A DNA stretch of 64,000 bases from assembly GCA_902615915.1 (NCBI GenBank), contig CACMQQ010000003.1, forward strand, positions 160,441 to 224,440. Reading direction: 5' to 3'. Source of the stretch: an uncultured Fidelibacterota bacterium. GTDB taxonomy: Bacteria; Fidelibacterota; Marinisomatia; Marinisomatales; TCS55. Below, piece after piece: positions 45,690 to 55,019 of this stretch. Numbering within the stretch: the stretch's first letter is position 1; each line of letters opens with the position of its first letter. The position numbers and the translations under genes are program-made. The notes under the pieces are model-generated. The model searched no databases. It had not been told where the DNA came from and saw only the letters and a program-made list of their open reading frames with translations.

Positions 45690-46544
45690 TTAGTTTTTAA
45701 TGGCTTCAGCGACGATTGCGATATAATTATTTCCACGATCAAGCGATATTCTGGAAATATTGGTTAAATCAAATTCCTTAAAATCAATTACAAATTTCCA
45801 ATCTTTATCGTAGCCAGGGTGAAAAGAAAACAAAGAATTTCCATCGGACATTAATATCACTCCATTGTTTGTCCACGTAAGGTCCTCAGAGCCTTCTACG
45901 GTGTTTATGATTGTTGATGTTTCTTTGCTAACTGGGTCAAATGAATTGATAGACCATGAGTCCGTCTTTTTGCTAATATAGCTCATCAATTTAGAATTGG
46001 GAATTTTATGAATGGATCTACCAATAATTTCATCTATAAGGATAGATTCATTGCTTTTTAGGTTGATAGATTGCAGAGAATTGGGCTCCCCAAGCACAAA
46101 ACAGAGAAGCTCTTTTGAGTTTATCCATGCGTAGTAACCTATTTTTTTATTTTCGACTAAAACTTTGGAATGGTTTCTAAAGATTTTGTAACTATAAAGT
46201 AATTGCTTTCCGTCAGGGTCGAGCCTCACTGCAGATAAATGGTTTTTACTTATCTCTCGAGGAGAATATTCTCCGCCAATAGTTTGAGAGATCCATTTTT
46301 TCTTATCATTTTTAATATCAAATCGCAAAATATCAGTTTGTCCATTTCTCGTTGATGAAAAATAGATAAATTTTCCATTTTTAGAAAATGAAGGCTGATT
46401 ATCATAGCCAGGGTTGTTTGAAATGTTCTTTGGATTGGTGAGTATTGGCAAAGGTTTGCTATTTGAATAATCAAATAAATAAACCTCGGTGTCCTGCTGT
46501 GAGTAAATGATAAAAGTTGATAATAGAATAGTTAAAAATTTCAT
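45690..46544 (-). CDS. Exported PD40/TolB-like beta-propeller protein
   Basis: The product has 284 residues with a signal peptide (about 1-15). PD40 motifs appear as NQPSFSKNGKFIYFSSTRNGQTDI and VRLDPDGKQLLYS, in four or five blades. No catalytic domain follows. TolB-like propellers bind peptides or proteins. It starts 4 nt after the stop of the FAD enzyme gene at 46549. Confidence 0.75.
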   Translation of the reverse strand: MKFLTILLSTFIIYSQQDTEVYLFDYSNSKPLPILTNPKNISNNPGYDNQPSFSKNGKFIYFSSTRNGQTDILRFDIKNDKKKWISQTIGGEYSPREISKNHLSAVRLDPDGKQLLYSYKIFRNHSKVLVENKKIGYYAWINSKELLCFVLGEPNSLQSINLKSNESILIDEIIGRSIHKIPNSKLMSYISKKTDSWSINSFDPVSKETSTIINTVEGSEDLTWTNNGVILMSDGNSLFSFHPGYDKDWKFVIDFKEFDLTNISRISLDRGNNYIAIVAEAIKN

Positions 46545-46548
46545 TTAT

Positions 46549-48450
46549 TCACCCCTGGACAATTTTAGCCGCTTGTTCACCAGCTCTTCCACCTTCGGAT
46601 ATAGCATTTCTATAATTCATCCTTGAGCCTAATTCAGAATGCCCATAGAAGATTCTTCCATGTCCTTTTTTCATTGGGTCTGTAAGACCGGTATTGCTTG
46701 GCCCGCCAAAGTAAAACCCTGGTTGGGGAGAAATATAGGCATGACCCCATCTATTTAATATAATTCCTGCGATATCCTTTTTTGCATTAAAACCTGCAGA
46801 GCCAAAGATATCATTCATATGCATCCTTATTTGACGCTCATAATCGATGTAAATTTTTCCTAACAATTCACCGCGACCCATTGTTCCCTGATCCCTGATC
46901 GAATTGCCAGGATAATAGAACGGGACATAGAATGTCATTACCATTGGTTTATCAGGATGAAAAGGGATGTCCCGACCTCCAATGTTCATAGGTGCGCGTA
47001 TACTCCCAAAATACCCAAATCCATCGTACCAGCGCCCAGCACTAAAGCCTAGCTTTTCTAGAAAATTCCAATTATTTAGTGCTACATTCACTACTAAAGC
47101 TGGCCCATGGTGAAAACGATTATAGTTTTGATATATGTTTTGCGGCATTTTTGAGACCACATTTTTTGCCATAAATCCAGGAGCTGCTAATACAACTGAT
47201 TTAGCTATGATGCTTTCTGGCTTACCATTTCTGTAGTAAACTATTTTAACATGATCATTGGCTTCATAAACATCAACAGCTGTCGAATTCAACCGAATTC
47301 GCGTAGATTTTCCTGGCTTATCCAATGCGCTAAAATTTATCTTATTATAGGTTATATCCTCAAAGCTATTGCCCTTGATTGAGTCGGGGATTAAGTATTT
47401 TACGATATGTCTAAGGTAAGTGGTGTTGCCTCCAGGAAAACTATATATCTTTTGATCTGTCAGGCTCGAGGTGGGATCAAAATTGTGAAATCCTTGCATG
47501 CCTGGAAGAGCCAACAGATAAGCACCATAAGCGGATATTACGTCACATCCAAAACCATAGTTTGCTATAGCTAAAATAGGATCTAAATGACTAGTAACTC
47601 CAGGATCAAGACCGAGCTCAATTTCAAGAAAATCTTTGTAGGTCATACTGTCGAGCCAGGCACCAAGGTTTTTTTTTGAAAAGGAATTTTCTTGAGATCT
47701 GAAAGCTCTGAGCATATCTTTTTTTAGAACATCGCTCCAAGGGGTTCTTTTAAGGTCATCCTTCCAAATGTTCTTAATCCAATTTGATTTTCCATTTTCT
47801 CTAAAATGATAACCAACATCAAATTTATTCTCTCCCCAATACATCGCATCATAACTATCATACGGTGTTCTAATTCCAAAATCTTCTTTATTATCGCTAA
47901 AAGAATATTCCATTGGCATACCGATTATTCGATAAACCTCATCTGACAATGTGTTTACTGATTGTGGAACTGCAAAGCCATTTGAACCTTGAGGTCCAAA
48001 CAATCGATATCCATTCACATTGAATTCATTCTCTTTAGCTTCCCCACCAAAAACAGGATGGTTATCCATAATCAAACAGGATTTGTTTTCAGATTTTGCT
48101 TGAAACTGGTAAGCTGCACCAAGCCCTGAAAAGCCTCCCCCTATAATGACTAAATCAAATTCTTCACCCGTTGGTGATGCTGATTTAACGATAGCAGGTT
48201 TTTCTTGATCGCGCAACTTATGAGAATCCAGCATAACCTGTCTTGTATTTCCATTCGATGTTGCATAATCCCCAACACCTCCAAAACCCGTCCAAGGATC
48301 ATCGTACTGCCTACTAGTCTTATCTATTAATTGCTTAGGAGGTGATGTGCAGCCGAGCAAAGCAGATCCAGCTCCAATCAACATGGACCCAACAAAATCT
48401 CTTCTAGTAATTGCTGTATCAATTCCCAAAGCTTTATCCAAACTTTTCAT
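46549..48450 (-). CDS. Tat-exported FAD amine oxidoreductase (spermidine-dehydrogenase-like)
   Basis: The product has 633 residues. The N-terminus has twin arginines (TRRDFVGSMLIGAGSALLGC) and a cysteine lipobox, so it is a predicted Tat lipoprotein. The FAD fingerprint is DLVIIGGGFSGLGAAYQF, then DNHPVFGGEAKENEF. These features match spermidine dehydrogenase (SpdH) and its flavin amine oxidase relatives. If so, it oxidises polyamines in the periplasm. The alternative is a related amine or alcohol substrate. A histidine-phosphatase lipoprotein gene lies upstream. Confidence 0.82.
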   Translation of the reverse strand: MKSLDKALGIDTAITRRDFVGSMLIGAGSALLGCTSPPKQLIDKTSRQYDDPWTGFGGVGDYATSNGNTRQVMLDSHKLRDQEKPAIVKSASPTGEEFDLVIIGGGFSGLGAAYQFQAKSENKSCLIMDNHPVFGGEAKENEFNVNGYRLFGPQGSNGFAVPQSVNTLSDEVYRIIGMPMEYSFSDNKEDFGIRTPYDSYDAMYWGENKFDVGYHFRENGKSNWIKNIWKDDLKRTPWSDVLKKDMLRAFRSQENSFSKKNLGAWLDSMTYKDFLEIELGLDPGVTSHLDPILAIANYGFGCDVISAYGAYLLALPGMQGFHNFDPTSSLTDQKIYSFPGGNTTYLRHIVKYLIPDSIKGNSFEDITYNKINFSALDKPGKSTRIRLNSTAVDVYEANDHVKIVYYRNGKPESIIAKSVVLAAPGFMAKNVVSKMPQNIYQNYNRFHHGPALVVNVALNNWNFLEKLGFSAGRWYDGFGYFGSIRAPMNIGGRDIPFHPDKPMVMTFYVPFYYPGNSIRDQGTMGRGELLGKIYIDYERQIRMHMNDIFGSAGFNAKKDIAGIILNRWGHAYISPQPGFYFGGPSNTGLTDPMKKGHGRIFYGHSELGSRMNYRNAISEGGRAGEQAAKIVQG

Positions 48451-48984
48451 TTATTCTACCTCAATTTGTTCAATACTCATTTGAACCTTCCCTTCTTTCC
48501 AAGAAATTGTAAAAAGATCTCCATATTGTTCATCATCTATCACTACCTCATTATTAATGCCCAATAGTTTTAAAAGACCAGGGATAGTATTTGAGTGTCC
48601 GACAATGATAACATTCTTACTACAAAGCTTTAATACTTTATCGATTTGTCCTTGAGGGTCTTTAGCGGTATAAATATTGATGCCTACATCCCATACTCTA
48701 GCAATCGGGTTTGCAGTTTGCTGTGTCCTTGCATATTCACTAGAAAAAACTATTCCAGGCTGTTCTTTGGATAAAAAACTAGCCAAAGCATTAGCTCTTA
48801 AGAAGCCTTTTCTTGTTAATTCCGGATTATTCTCACCTCTTATTTTTTGTTTTTCAGCATGGCGAAAAAGGAATACTTTTTCAGGAAAACATTGATATAT
48901 ATCATTAGCTAATTGGGTTTTGGTTTTACCGCAACCAACTATTAAAGTAACCAACACGATGCTTTTAAAAAGAAATTGCTGCAT
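48451..48984 (-). CDS. Histidine phosphatase family lipoprotein
   Basis: The product has 177 residues from the ATG at 48984, preferred because it opens a signal peptide ending in TLIVGC. The RHAEK motif and the second GHSNTIPG are the two catalytic histidine loops of the family. Specificity is unknown; the lipobox places it outside the cytoplasm, so a SixA-type role in the cytoplasm is unlikely. Confidence 0.85.
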   Translation of the reverse strand: MQQFLFKSIVLVTLIVGCGKTKTQLANDIYQCFPEKVFLFRHAEKQKIRGENNPELTRKGFLRANALASFLSKEQPGIVFSSEYARTQQTANPIARVWDVGINIYTAKDPQGQIDKVLKLCSKNVIIVGHSNTIPGLLKLLGINNEVVIDDEQYGDLFTISWKEGKVQMSIEQIEVE

Positions 48985-49062
48985 GATTAAAGTTAGCTGA
49001 ACTAAAATTAAAAAAAAATATAACACCGACTACAATGTGTGATATATTTTCTATGCACACCT

Positions 49063-49950
49063 ATGTATGAAAAAAAATTTAAATATCTAATCTATGCAGT
49101 AATATTAATTATTTTTTTTGGGGCTTGCAGCGCTGTTGATAATGAATATTTTGAAGAGATTGATAATTTTAGAACAAAAAGAATTGACTTCCTTCAATCT
49201 CGTCAAGGCTATATGAATCTGGTTGGTTTATATTGGATTTTTGATGGTAAGTATACCATTGGTTCAAACAAAAGAAATGGTATCGTCTTACCTGATAATT
49301 TTCCAAATTACTTTGGCACGATGCATGTTGATAAGGATTTTATAGAATTCACTTTTAATGAAGAAGTACTTTTGGATAGCACTACAAGCATTCTTAATTA
49401 TAAACTATCTAAATCAGATCTTGATCATTCATTCTCATGGAATGACTTGGAATGGTACATTATTAAAAATGGAAAAAATCTTGCATTGAGAGTCAAGGAT
49501 TTTAATAGCCCACTAATCAAAAAAATAAATGAAATTCCTATCTTTAAACCTAGAAAGTCATGGCGAATTGCAGCAAAATTCAAATCTTATGAAGAAATCT
49601 CCGAAAGGGTAATTGAAAATATCTGGGGACACCAGGTTACTCAACCAACAGCAGGTATAGTTAGTTTTGAATATAAAGGAAATATGTATGAACTCGAATC
49701 GAATATTGAAAGTGGTAAGTTAGCAGTTATCTTCAAAGACCAATCCTCTGGAAAGCAGACCTATCACGGAGGAAGACAGGTATATTTAACTGATCCAGAT
49801 GAAAACGGAAATGTAATAATTGATTTTAATAAGTCTTTTAATTTTCCTTGCGCTTATAATGACTTTACAACATGTCCTGTTCCTCCTCAAAGAAATATAC
49901 TACCTTTTCAAGTAGATGCTGGCGAACAATATGATAGAGTCAAATCATAA
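49063..49950 (+). CDS. DUF1684 lipoprotein
   Basis: The product has 295 residues from the ATG chosen here; it begins a signal peptide ending in IFFGAC (lipobox). Family blocks are RIDFLQSRQGYMNLVGLYWI, GRQVYLTDPDENGN, FNFPCAYNDFTTCPVPP and LPFQVDAGE, which identify DUF1684. Its function is unknown. It starts a plus-strand run with a cupin, a nucleoside-phosphorylase-like gene and an SPL-like gene. Confidence 0.85.
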   Translation: MYEKKFKYLIYAVILIIFFGACSAVDNEYFEEIDNFRTKRIDFLQSRQGYMNLVGLYWIFDGKYTIGSNKRNGIVLPDNFPNYFGTMHVDKDFIEFTFNEEVLLDSTTSILNYKLSKSDLDHSFSWNDLEWYIIKNGKNLALRVKDFNSPLIKKINEIPIFKPRKSWRIAAKFKSYEEISERVIENIWGHQVTQPTAGIVSFEYKGNMYELESNIESGKLAVIFKDQSSGKQTYHGGRQVYLTDPDENGNVIIDFNKSFNFPCAYNDFTTCPVPPQRNILPFQVDAGEQYDRVKS

Positions 49951-49971
49951 TGGATGGGCAATTGAAGTAGA

Positions 49972-50244
49972 ATGTCAAAAGTAATTATAAAAAAATTAAG
50001 CAAGAATGAATTCAAAGAAAAAGGAATACAAAAATGGCAGATATGGGCATGCGAAGCGTCTACTTTTCCTTGGGAATACACTGATAAAGAATCTTGCTAT
50101 ATTTTAGAGGGTTATGTCGATATTGAGCTTGAAAATGGAGACAAATTATCGATAGGTCCTGGTGATTTTGTAGTTTTTCCAAAAGGGTTAAAATGCGTAT
50201 GGCATGTTCAAAAGGCAATTAAAAAACACTTCATATTTGATTAA
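49972..50244 (+). CDS. Cupin (DUF861/(S)-ureidoglycine-aminohydrolase-like) small protein
   Basis: The product has 90 residues. One cupin domain with IWACEASTFPWEYTDKESCYILEG and IGPGDFVVFPKGLKCVWHV matches the DUF861 type, common in Bacteroidota. Metal-binding histidines of classic cupins are mostly replaced (the motif has Glu and one His), so it may be non-enzymatic. It lies 17 nt before the phosphorylase-like gene. Confidence 0.8.
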   Translation: MSKVIIKKLSKNEFKEKGIQKWQIWACEASTFPWEYTDKESCYILEGYVDIELENGDKLSIGPGDFVVFPKGLKCVWHVQKAIKKHFIFD

Positions 50245-50261
50245 CCGTTTGATTTGATTAA

Positions 50262-51077
50262 TTGAAATTTGTATTTCTAACCGCATTAAAAACTGAGGCC
50301 AAAGCCTTAATTAAGGAATATGATCTAAAAGAAAGCAAAAATAACTCTTTTTTTAATAACAATAATTTTTCTCTTTTTATCACTGGAATGGGGAAAGAAC
50401 AGACCTTAAAAAATATATCACATTTTTTGAGTTTTTATAAGGATCTGGATGAAACTATTGCAATCAATATTGGGGTAGCAGGTGGAAATCCCAAAACAAC
50501 ATCATTAGAAGATTGCTATCTTATCAACAAAATTAAGAACGAAACAAACAAAGATGTGTTTTATCCGGATGTTTTGATCGAACACAATTGGGAAGAGCGA
50601 TCACTGATAACTGCCAAGAAAGCAATTGAAGTCCCATCAACAAACTATCCAAATATTGTTGATATGGAAGCGAGTCACATTTATGCATCATTGATCAAAC
50701 ATCTCCCTTCCCATCGTTTAGTGTTTCTCAAGATTGTATCTGACCATATGGATATCCAGGATTGGAAAAAGATAGATGTTGATCATTTAATAACAAAAAA
50801 TATTCCTGCAATTAAAAAATGGTTAAATAAAGAAGAATGGAAATTTCTAAAACAAAGGAGAATCCTATCCAATGATGAAACTAAACTTATAATTAAATAT
50901 TTTAATAGAATAAAACTTACTATATCTCAACAACATCAACTAATTGAAATACTTGAGAGCTACAAAAAACGTACCAATGCATTACCTGTGCTTTCAAAGC
51001 ATTTTAAATACGTTCCGAAGTTAAAAGCGGATAGGGACAAAATCTTCCAGGGATTAAAAAATGAATTTTCTTCCTGA
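50262..51077 (+). CDS. Nucleoside-phosphorylase (MTAN/PNP)-like protein, TTG start
   Basis: The product has 271 residues. The first 190 match the purine nucleoside phosphorylase/MTA nucleosidase fold: ITGMGKEQ, INIGVAGG, VDMEASHIYASL (the substrate-ribose Glu) and KIVSDHMD (the catalytic Asp region). A C-terminal helical extension (about 190-271) has no recognised domain. The start is TTG, four nt after a run of stops. Its end overlaps the SPL-like gene by 17 nt, so the two proteins are probably made together. Confidence 0.75.
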   Translation: MKFVFLTALKTEAKALIKEYDLKESKNNSFFNNNNFSLFITGMGKEQTLKNISHFLSFYKDLDETIAINIGVAGGNPKTTSLEDCYLINKIKNETNKDVFYPDVLIEHNWEERSLITAKKAIEVPSTNYPNIVDMEASHIYASLIKHLPSHRLVFLKIVSDHMDIQDWKKIDVDHLITKNIPAIKKWLNKEEWKFLKQRRILSNDETKLIIKYFNRIKLTISQQHQLIEILESYKKRTNALPVLSKHFKYVPKLKADRDKIFQGLKNEFSS

Positions 51078-52074
51078 TTTTTCTCACATCTACGTAGAAT
51101 CCCAAAGCATTGACAGCGATATTGCTAAACAAAGTTTCAAACGTTTTCCGAAAGCCAAGATAATTGAAATTGAGGATTACAAAAAAATATTCAATAAAAA
51201 TGGACAAGATTTTCAAATACAAAAACTATCAACTAAACTTATACTTGCAAAAAAACAACCTCCTTTCATCTATCCTGCCACTGATATTATTCAGGATAGT
51301 GGGTTCAGTAATTTTTATTATTGTACCCCAATTCTTAATTGTATTTATAATTGTGAATACTGTTTCTTACAAGGAATGTACAGTTCGGCAAATATTGTGG
51401 TCTTCACCAACACTGTAGAAGTAAAAGATGCGGTAAAAAAACAAATTCTTGAACGCAAGTATCCAGATGAGCCATTACTATTATCGCTATCTTATAATAC
51501 CGATATTTTGGCCTTGGAGAATATCCTGCCTCTCACCAAGCAATGGATCGATTTTGCAAACAATACCGATGATCTTTTCATGGAGATCAGAACTAAAAGT
51601 GGACTAACTAGCTCATTTAATAAACTGAAGCCAAGCAAAAAGATTCTTTTCGCTTGGACACTATCTCCCAATAATATCATTCAAAAATACGAGCATAAAA
51701 CACCTTTGCTAGAACGCAGAATTATGTCTATTCAAAAAATAGTGGATAGCGGATGGCCAGTAAGATTGTCTTTTGATCCTATATTGATTTATCCAAACTG
51801 GAAAGAGGATTATAAACAAATGTTTGAAAGAATTAAAGAAACTATAAGTGGAGATAAAATCTTCGATATAACGATAGGCGTTTTTAGGATGAGCGATGAT
51901 TTTTATAATAGAATTAAAAAAACAAAGCCGGATTCAGATTTATTCTACAATAATTATGATAACTCTAATAATGTTAAGACCGTGACAAAAGATCAGAAGG
52001 AAATGGTTCGTGATTTTGCCTTGAGCCAATTAGATGGTTATTGCAATGGAGATAAGATTAATTTTTGGGATTGA
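51061..52074 (+). CDS. Radical SAM protein of the spore-photoproduct-lyase (SplB) family
   Basis: The product has 337 residues. IYVE near the start, then C88 and the [4Fe-4S] cluster motif C94-x3-C98-x2-C101 (CIYNCEYCFLQG) match SPL. SPNNIIQKYEHKTPLLERR and GWPVRLSFDPILIYPNWKEDY continue the family pattern. At the place of the hydrogen-donor Cys141 of Bacillus SPL (SCTSDI) this protein has SYNTDI, so lyase chemistry may differ. It overlaps the phosphorylase-like gene. This organism is not spore-forming as far as the window shows. Confidence 0.85.
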   Translation: MNFLPDFSHIYVESQSIDSDIAKQSFKRFPKAKIIEIEDYKKIFNKNGQDFQIQKLSTKLILAKKQPPFIYPATDIIQDSGFSNFYYCTPILNCIYNCEYCFLQGMYSSANIVVFTNTVEVKDAVKKQILERKYPDEPLLLSLSYNTDILALENILPLTKQWIDFANNTDDLFMEIRTKSGLTSSFNKLKPSKKILFAWTLSPNNIIQKYEHKTPLLERRIMSIQKIVDSGWPVRLSFDPILIYPNWKEDYKQMFERIKETISGDKIFDITIGVFRMSDDFYNRIKKTKPDSDLFYNNYDNSNNVKTVTKDQKEMVRDFALSQLDGYCNGDKINFWD

Positions 52075-52078
52075 TATA

Positions 52079-52672
52079 TTAGTTACTACTTCTTAATCCC
52101 CACCTTTGGTAGACTTTTTTTTGATCATCACAAGATGTAATTGATAAATCACGGATCAAGTGGACTGGTTCACCTCCTCCACCTTCTCGAGATTCCTTAT
52201 CAGAAGCGGTCAAACATAACGATGGGTCATTCGCAAAAGTAATTTCACCTTTATCGGTCAATTTCAAATTTTGTGCATTATTTGATAGATCGCATGCACT
52301 TAACTTGATCTCATACGTATCATTTTGGGGTGATAATTCAATACACACCTCAAAGCCAGGTAAGTAGAACTGGCCACTGTTCATTCTATCTATATCAAAA
52401 CCCTGGTCCACAGCAATACTTCCTTGGTAAGAATAACACGTATGAGCTTGGAGACCTCTAGTTGGATCTGCATTGGTCTTGTAACCTTTTATGTCTAGGC
52501 AGTAACCGCGATTTTCGTCAAGATTGTTTAATAAAAAAATTTCAGCTAGAGTTAATTCTACCTCATCTTGCTGAGTTTCCACACTATTTAAGGCTATATT
52601 ATCAGAACATGATAATAAAAAAAAGAATACTACTATTAAGATCGAATCAATTTTTAATAAATCTGTCTTCAC
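52079..52672 (-). CDS. Ricin-type lectin-like lipoprotein
   Basis: The product has 197 residues. The signal peptide ends in FFLLSC (lipobox). A beta-trefoil-like repeat pattern follows: YCLDIKG, VCIELSP and LCLTASD, each with a Cys, and a final YQRWGL resembling the QxW motif. This suggests a single ricin-B-like domain binding sugars or another surface ligand. Its start overlaps the end of the penicillin acylase gene by 26 nt. Confidence 0.7.
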   Translation of the reverse strand: MKTDLLKIDSILIVVFFFLLSCSDNIALNSVETQQDEVELTLAEIFLLNNLDENRGYCLDIKGYKTNADPTRGLQAHTCYSYQGSIAVDQGFDIDRMNSGQFYLPGFEVCIELSPQNDTYEIKLSACDLSNNAQNLKLTDKGEITFANDPSLCLTASDKESREGGGGEPVHLIRDLSITSCDDQKKVYQRWGLRSSN

Positions 52673-54743
52673 GTTTAACTTCTTTGCGGGCGGTATTCTT
52701 TTTTACGTCATTCTCATAAAACCAGACATCTCTCAATTCACTTTTTGAAAACAGATCTAGTTGGTCTCCATTATGTGGCGAATCGGTTTCAGTTGAATTG
52801 CCATAACTTAATAAGGCCTTAGCTTTAATCTTCTTACCAAACTCGACTACGGATACCCAGGAGTCTCCTCCACCAACAAGCATATTTTTTTTATCAGTTT
52901 TAAATGGCCATACGACTCTAAATATACCCAACCTACCATGTGAACCATGAGAGGGTAAATTCTTATCGTTATATACGATTCGGTAATAATCTCCCCATTT
53001 AACATCCAATTTCCCAAAAGTTGCTAGAATTTGCTCAATGGATTCCTCGAAAAGCATTAACGCTTTTGTTGGGTCAGCTAAACCACTAGGAGTAGATATG
53101 GGGTTATTGATATCCCAAGGCGTTTTATAGGTTTCATTTGAAAAGACCTTTAATTTACTGGCCCAATCATGAAATAGTAACATGGCTTCGCTTTCTGTGT
53201 CCGCTTTTCTATCCCAATTCATGAGAATTTTTTTAGCTTTTTTAGCTTTAGTAGAACCCGATCGATCAATCGCTAACATTAGATCATCTAAAATCCTATC
53301 AGCTAACTCGATATGAGTTGAATGCTTGTATTGAACAAGCTCATCCAACGTTTTCGAGCTATCCCTTATTATCATTTTGGCCGATATCTGTGAACGAAGA
53401 TACATGTGGACAGGTGCCATATACCCTGGATAATCATTGTGATTTAGCGCGATGGGAATGGTTGAGGTCCAAGGAGGATCATTGGCGTTTTGCAGCCAAC
53501 CAGTCTGCGGATTCTTTAATTTAGGTAGTTCATCGTAAGAGTGATACTCACTCCATATATCTTCAGATTTTCCTCCTGGTATAATTTTGTTCCAATACTC
53601 CCAATCTTGCTGTTTTCTCTTAGGAACCAATCCATTGAAAAGATAAAAAATGTTACCCTCCCTATCAGCATACATTACATTCCAAAAGGGTATTTGTGCC
53701 ATTTTAAGCGCACTTTCAAAATCACTAAAATTTTTGCTATTGAGCATTTTCCACCATTGCAGAAACATATTGGACCTATCTGTTCCAGCCAATCTAATCG
53801 CAATCGCTTTCTCATTAGATTTTTTAATAACAGGTCCATGTTCGCTTTTAAGTATAGTCAGATCCCTTTTTATGGTTGTTCCATCAAGCTGTTTTACTTG
53901 TATGGTCTTTTTTCGTGTTTGAAATTTTTTCTGCTTACCATCTAAAAGATAATTTCCATCAACGAGATCTAATTCATAAGTATCAGAATTATCGATCGTG
54001 TTGTCAGTGTGACTCCATCCTAAGCTCTCATTAAACCCTATAGCGATCCCAGGCATTCCAATGATGTTGGCCCCATAGAGGTTTCTTCCATCTAAATTGA
54101 AGTGATACTCAGTAAAAAGGAATTCATTTGACCATGGCAAATGTGGATTTTGAACCAAAAGCGCATTGCCCGATGCTGATCTTGAAGGACCAATCGCATA
54201 TGTATTGGACCCTTTTCCGGTCCACCGTTGCGCTAGTCCAAGATCACTACCGCCAATGAACCTTGTAAAAACAACAAACATTCCATGCATGTTGACATCA
54301 TGTTGGGTTACGGGTAGGACGACCTTATTTTTTTCATTTATTCGTTCAGGATAAAATTCAGTAAAAGCATTTATACCTTTGACAAAATTATTATACATGG
54401 ATTTTAATTCTGGCAATTGATTTAAATCCCACTCTTTAGAAAGTTCTTCAAAACCCAAAGTATGAATTAGAATATCATTTTGTAAATATTGTTCACCCCA
54501 ATATTCAGATGCCCTTCCTCTAGATTTACCGTATAGCTCCAAAACCTTATTGGCATGGTTTTGCATCAATGCCCAGCCCTGAGCAAAAAACAAATCGTCA
54601 GTGGACTTTGCCTTAATATGTGGTACACCATATCTATCCCAACTGATAGATGTTTCCCTGCTGCTATCTGAACTGCATGAATTAAAGATTATGGTTGCTG
54701 AAAGAATGATTAAATAAAAAATTGTAGTTGATGATGGTTTCAT
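52647..54743 (-). CDS. Penicillin acylase family (Ntn-hydrolase) lipoprotein
   Basis: The product has 698 residues from the ATG chosen; the frame continues upstream into a terminator hairpin, so that part is not coding. The signal peptide ends in IIFNSC (lipobox). WDRYGVPHIKA starts the alpha chain. The autoprocessing site is GKGS-NTYAIGPS with serine about 179 as new N-terminal nucleophile. DVNMHG, WWKMLN and QNANDPPW are further family blocks. It hydrolyses amide bonds of N-acylated compounds (acyl-homoserine lactones or beta-lactams in relatives). A lectin-like lipoprotein follows. Confidence 0.9.
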   Translation of the reverse strand: MKPSSTTIFYLIILSATIIFNSCSSDSSRETSISWDRYGVPHIKAKSTDDLFFAQGWALMQNHANKVLELYGKSRGRASEYWGEQYLQNDILIHTLGFEELSKEWDLNQLPELKSMYNNFVKGINAFTEFYPERINEKNKVVLPVTQHDVNMHGMFVVFTRFIGGSDLGLAQRWTGKGSNTYAIGPSRSASGNALLVQNPHLPWSNEFLFTEYHFNLDGRNLYGANIIGMPGIAIGFNESLGWSHTDNTIDNSDTYELDLVDGNYLLDGKQKKFQTRKKTIQVKQLDGTTIKRDLTILKSEHGPVIKKSNEKAIAIRLAGTDRSNMFLQWWKMLNSKNFSDFESALKMAQIPFWNVMYADREGNIFYLFNGLVPKRKQQDWEYWNKIIPGGKSEDIWSEYHSYDELPKLKNPQTGWLQNANDPPWTSTIPIALNHNDYPGYMAPVHMYLRSQISAKMIIRDSSKTLDELVQYKHSTHIELADRILDDLMLAIDRSGSTKAKKAKKILMNWDRKADTESEAMLLFHDWASKLKVFSNETYKTPWDINNPISTPSGLADPTKALMLFEESIEQILATFGKLDVKWGDYYRIVYNDKNLPSHGSHGRLGIFRVVWPFKTDKKNMLVGGGDSWVSVVEFGKKIKAKALLSYGNSTETDSPHNGDQLDLFSKSELRDVWFYENDVKKNTARKEVKREDRFIKN

Positions 54744-55019
54744 GTTCGTCTTTTTTGATTGATTGCTAATAAAGAAGATTAAAGAAACTATATACAATAA
54801 AAAAGGGTGAGATAAAAATCTCACCCTAAATGGTAAAGGTTAAAGGAGAGAGATAAAACCTTTACATAATGCAGTAGTGAATAATTGGAGGGAATTAATC
54901 GCTACTATTTCTTATTGTTTTATATACAAATATCATGCCATAATAGTTCCATTCAATTTTTGATATTTAATTTATTTGACGAGAAAAAGCGGAAAAAGTT
55001 AATTTATAATTAAAAAAAT
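54744..55019 (-). ncRNA. Candidate small RNA with a CU-rich loop and terminator
   Basis: The gap has no coding frame. On the minus strand a 9-bp perfect stem GTAAAGGTT/AACCTTTAC (54833-54841 and 54857-54865) presents a 15-nt loop reading TTATCTCTCTCCTTT. It is followed by a 10-bp perfect hairpin AGGGTGAGAT/ATCTCACCCT (54804-54813, 54818-54827) and TTTTTT: an intrinsic terminator. A hairpin with an anti-Shine-Dalgarno loop plus terminator is a common small-RNA layout. The terminator also ends the upstream hydroxyproline operon if the RNA is not separate. Confidence 0.5.

Noticed and set aside
53541..53945. Plus-strand frames inside the penicillin acylase gene
   Set aside because: Antisense shadows with no start signal or family match.
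54744..54824. Upstream extension of the penicillin acylase frame to 54824
   Set aside because: It would start inside the perfect terminator hairpin at 54804-54827; the later ATG begins a proper lipoprotein signal.
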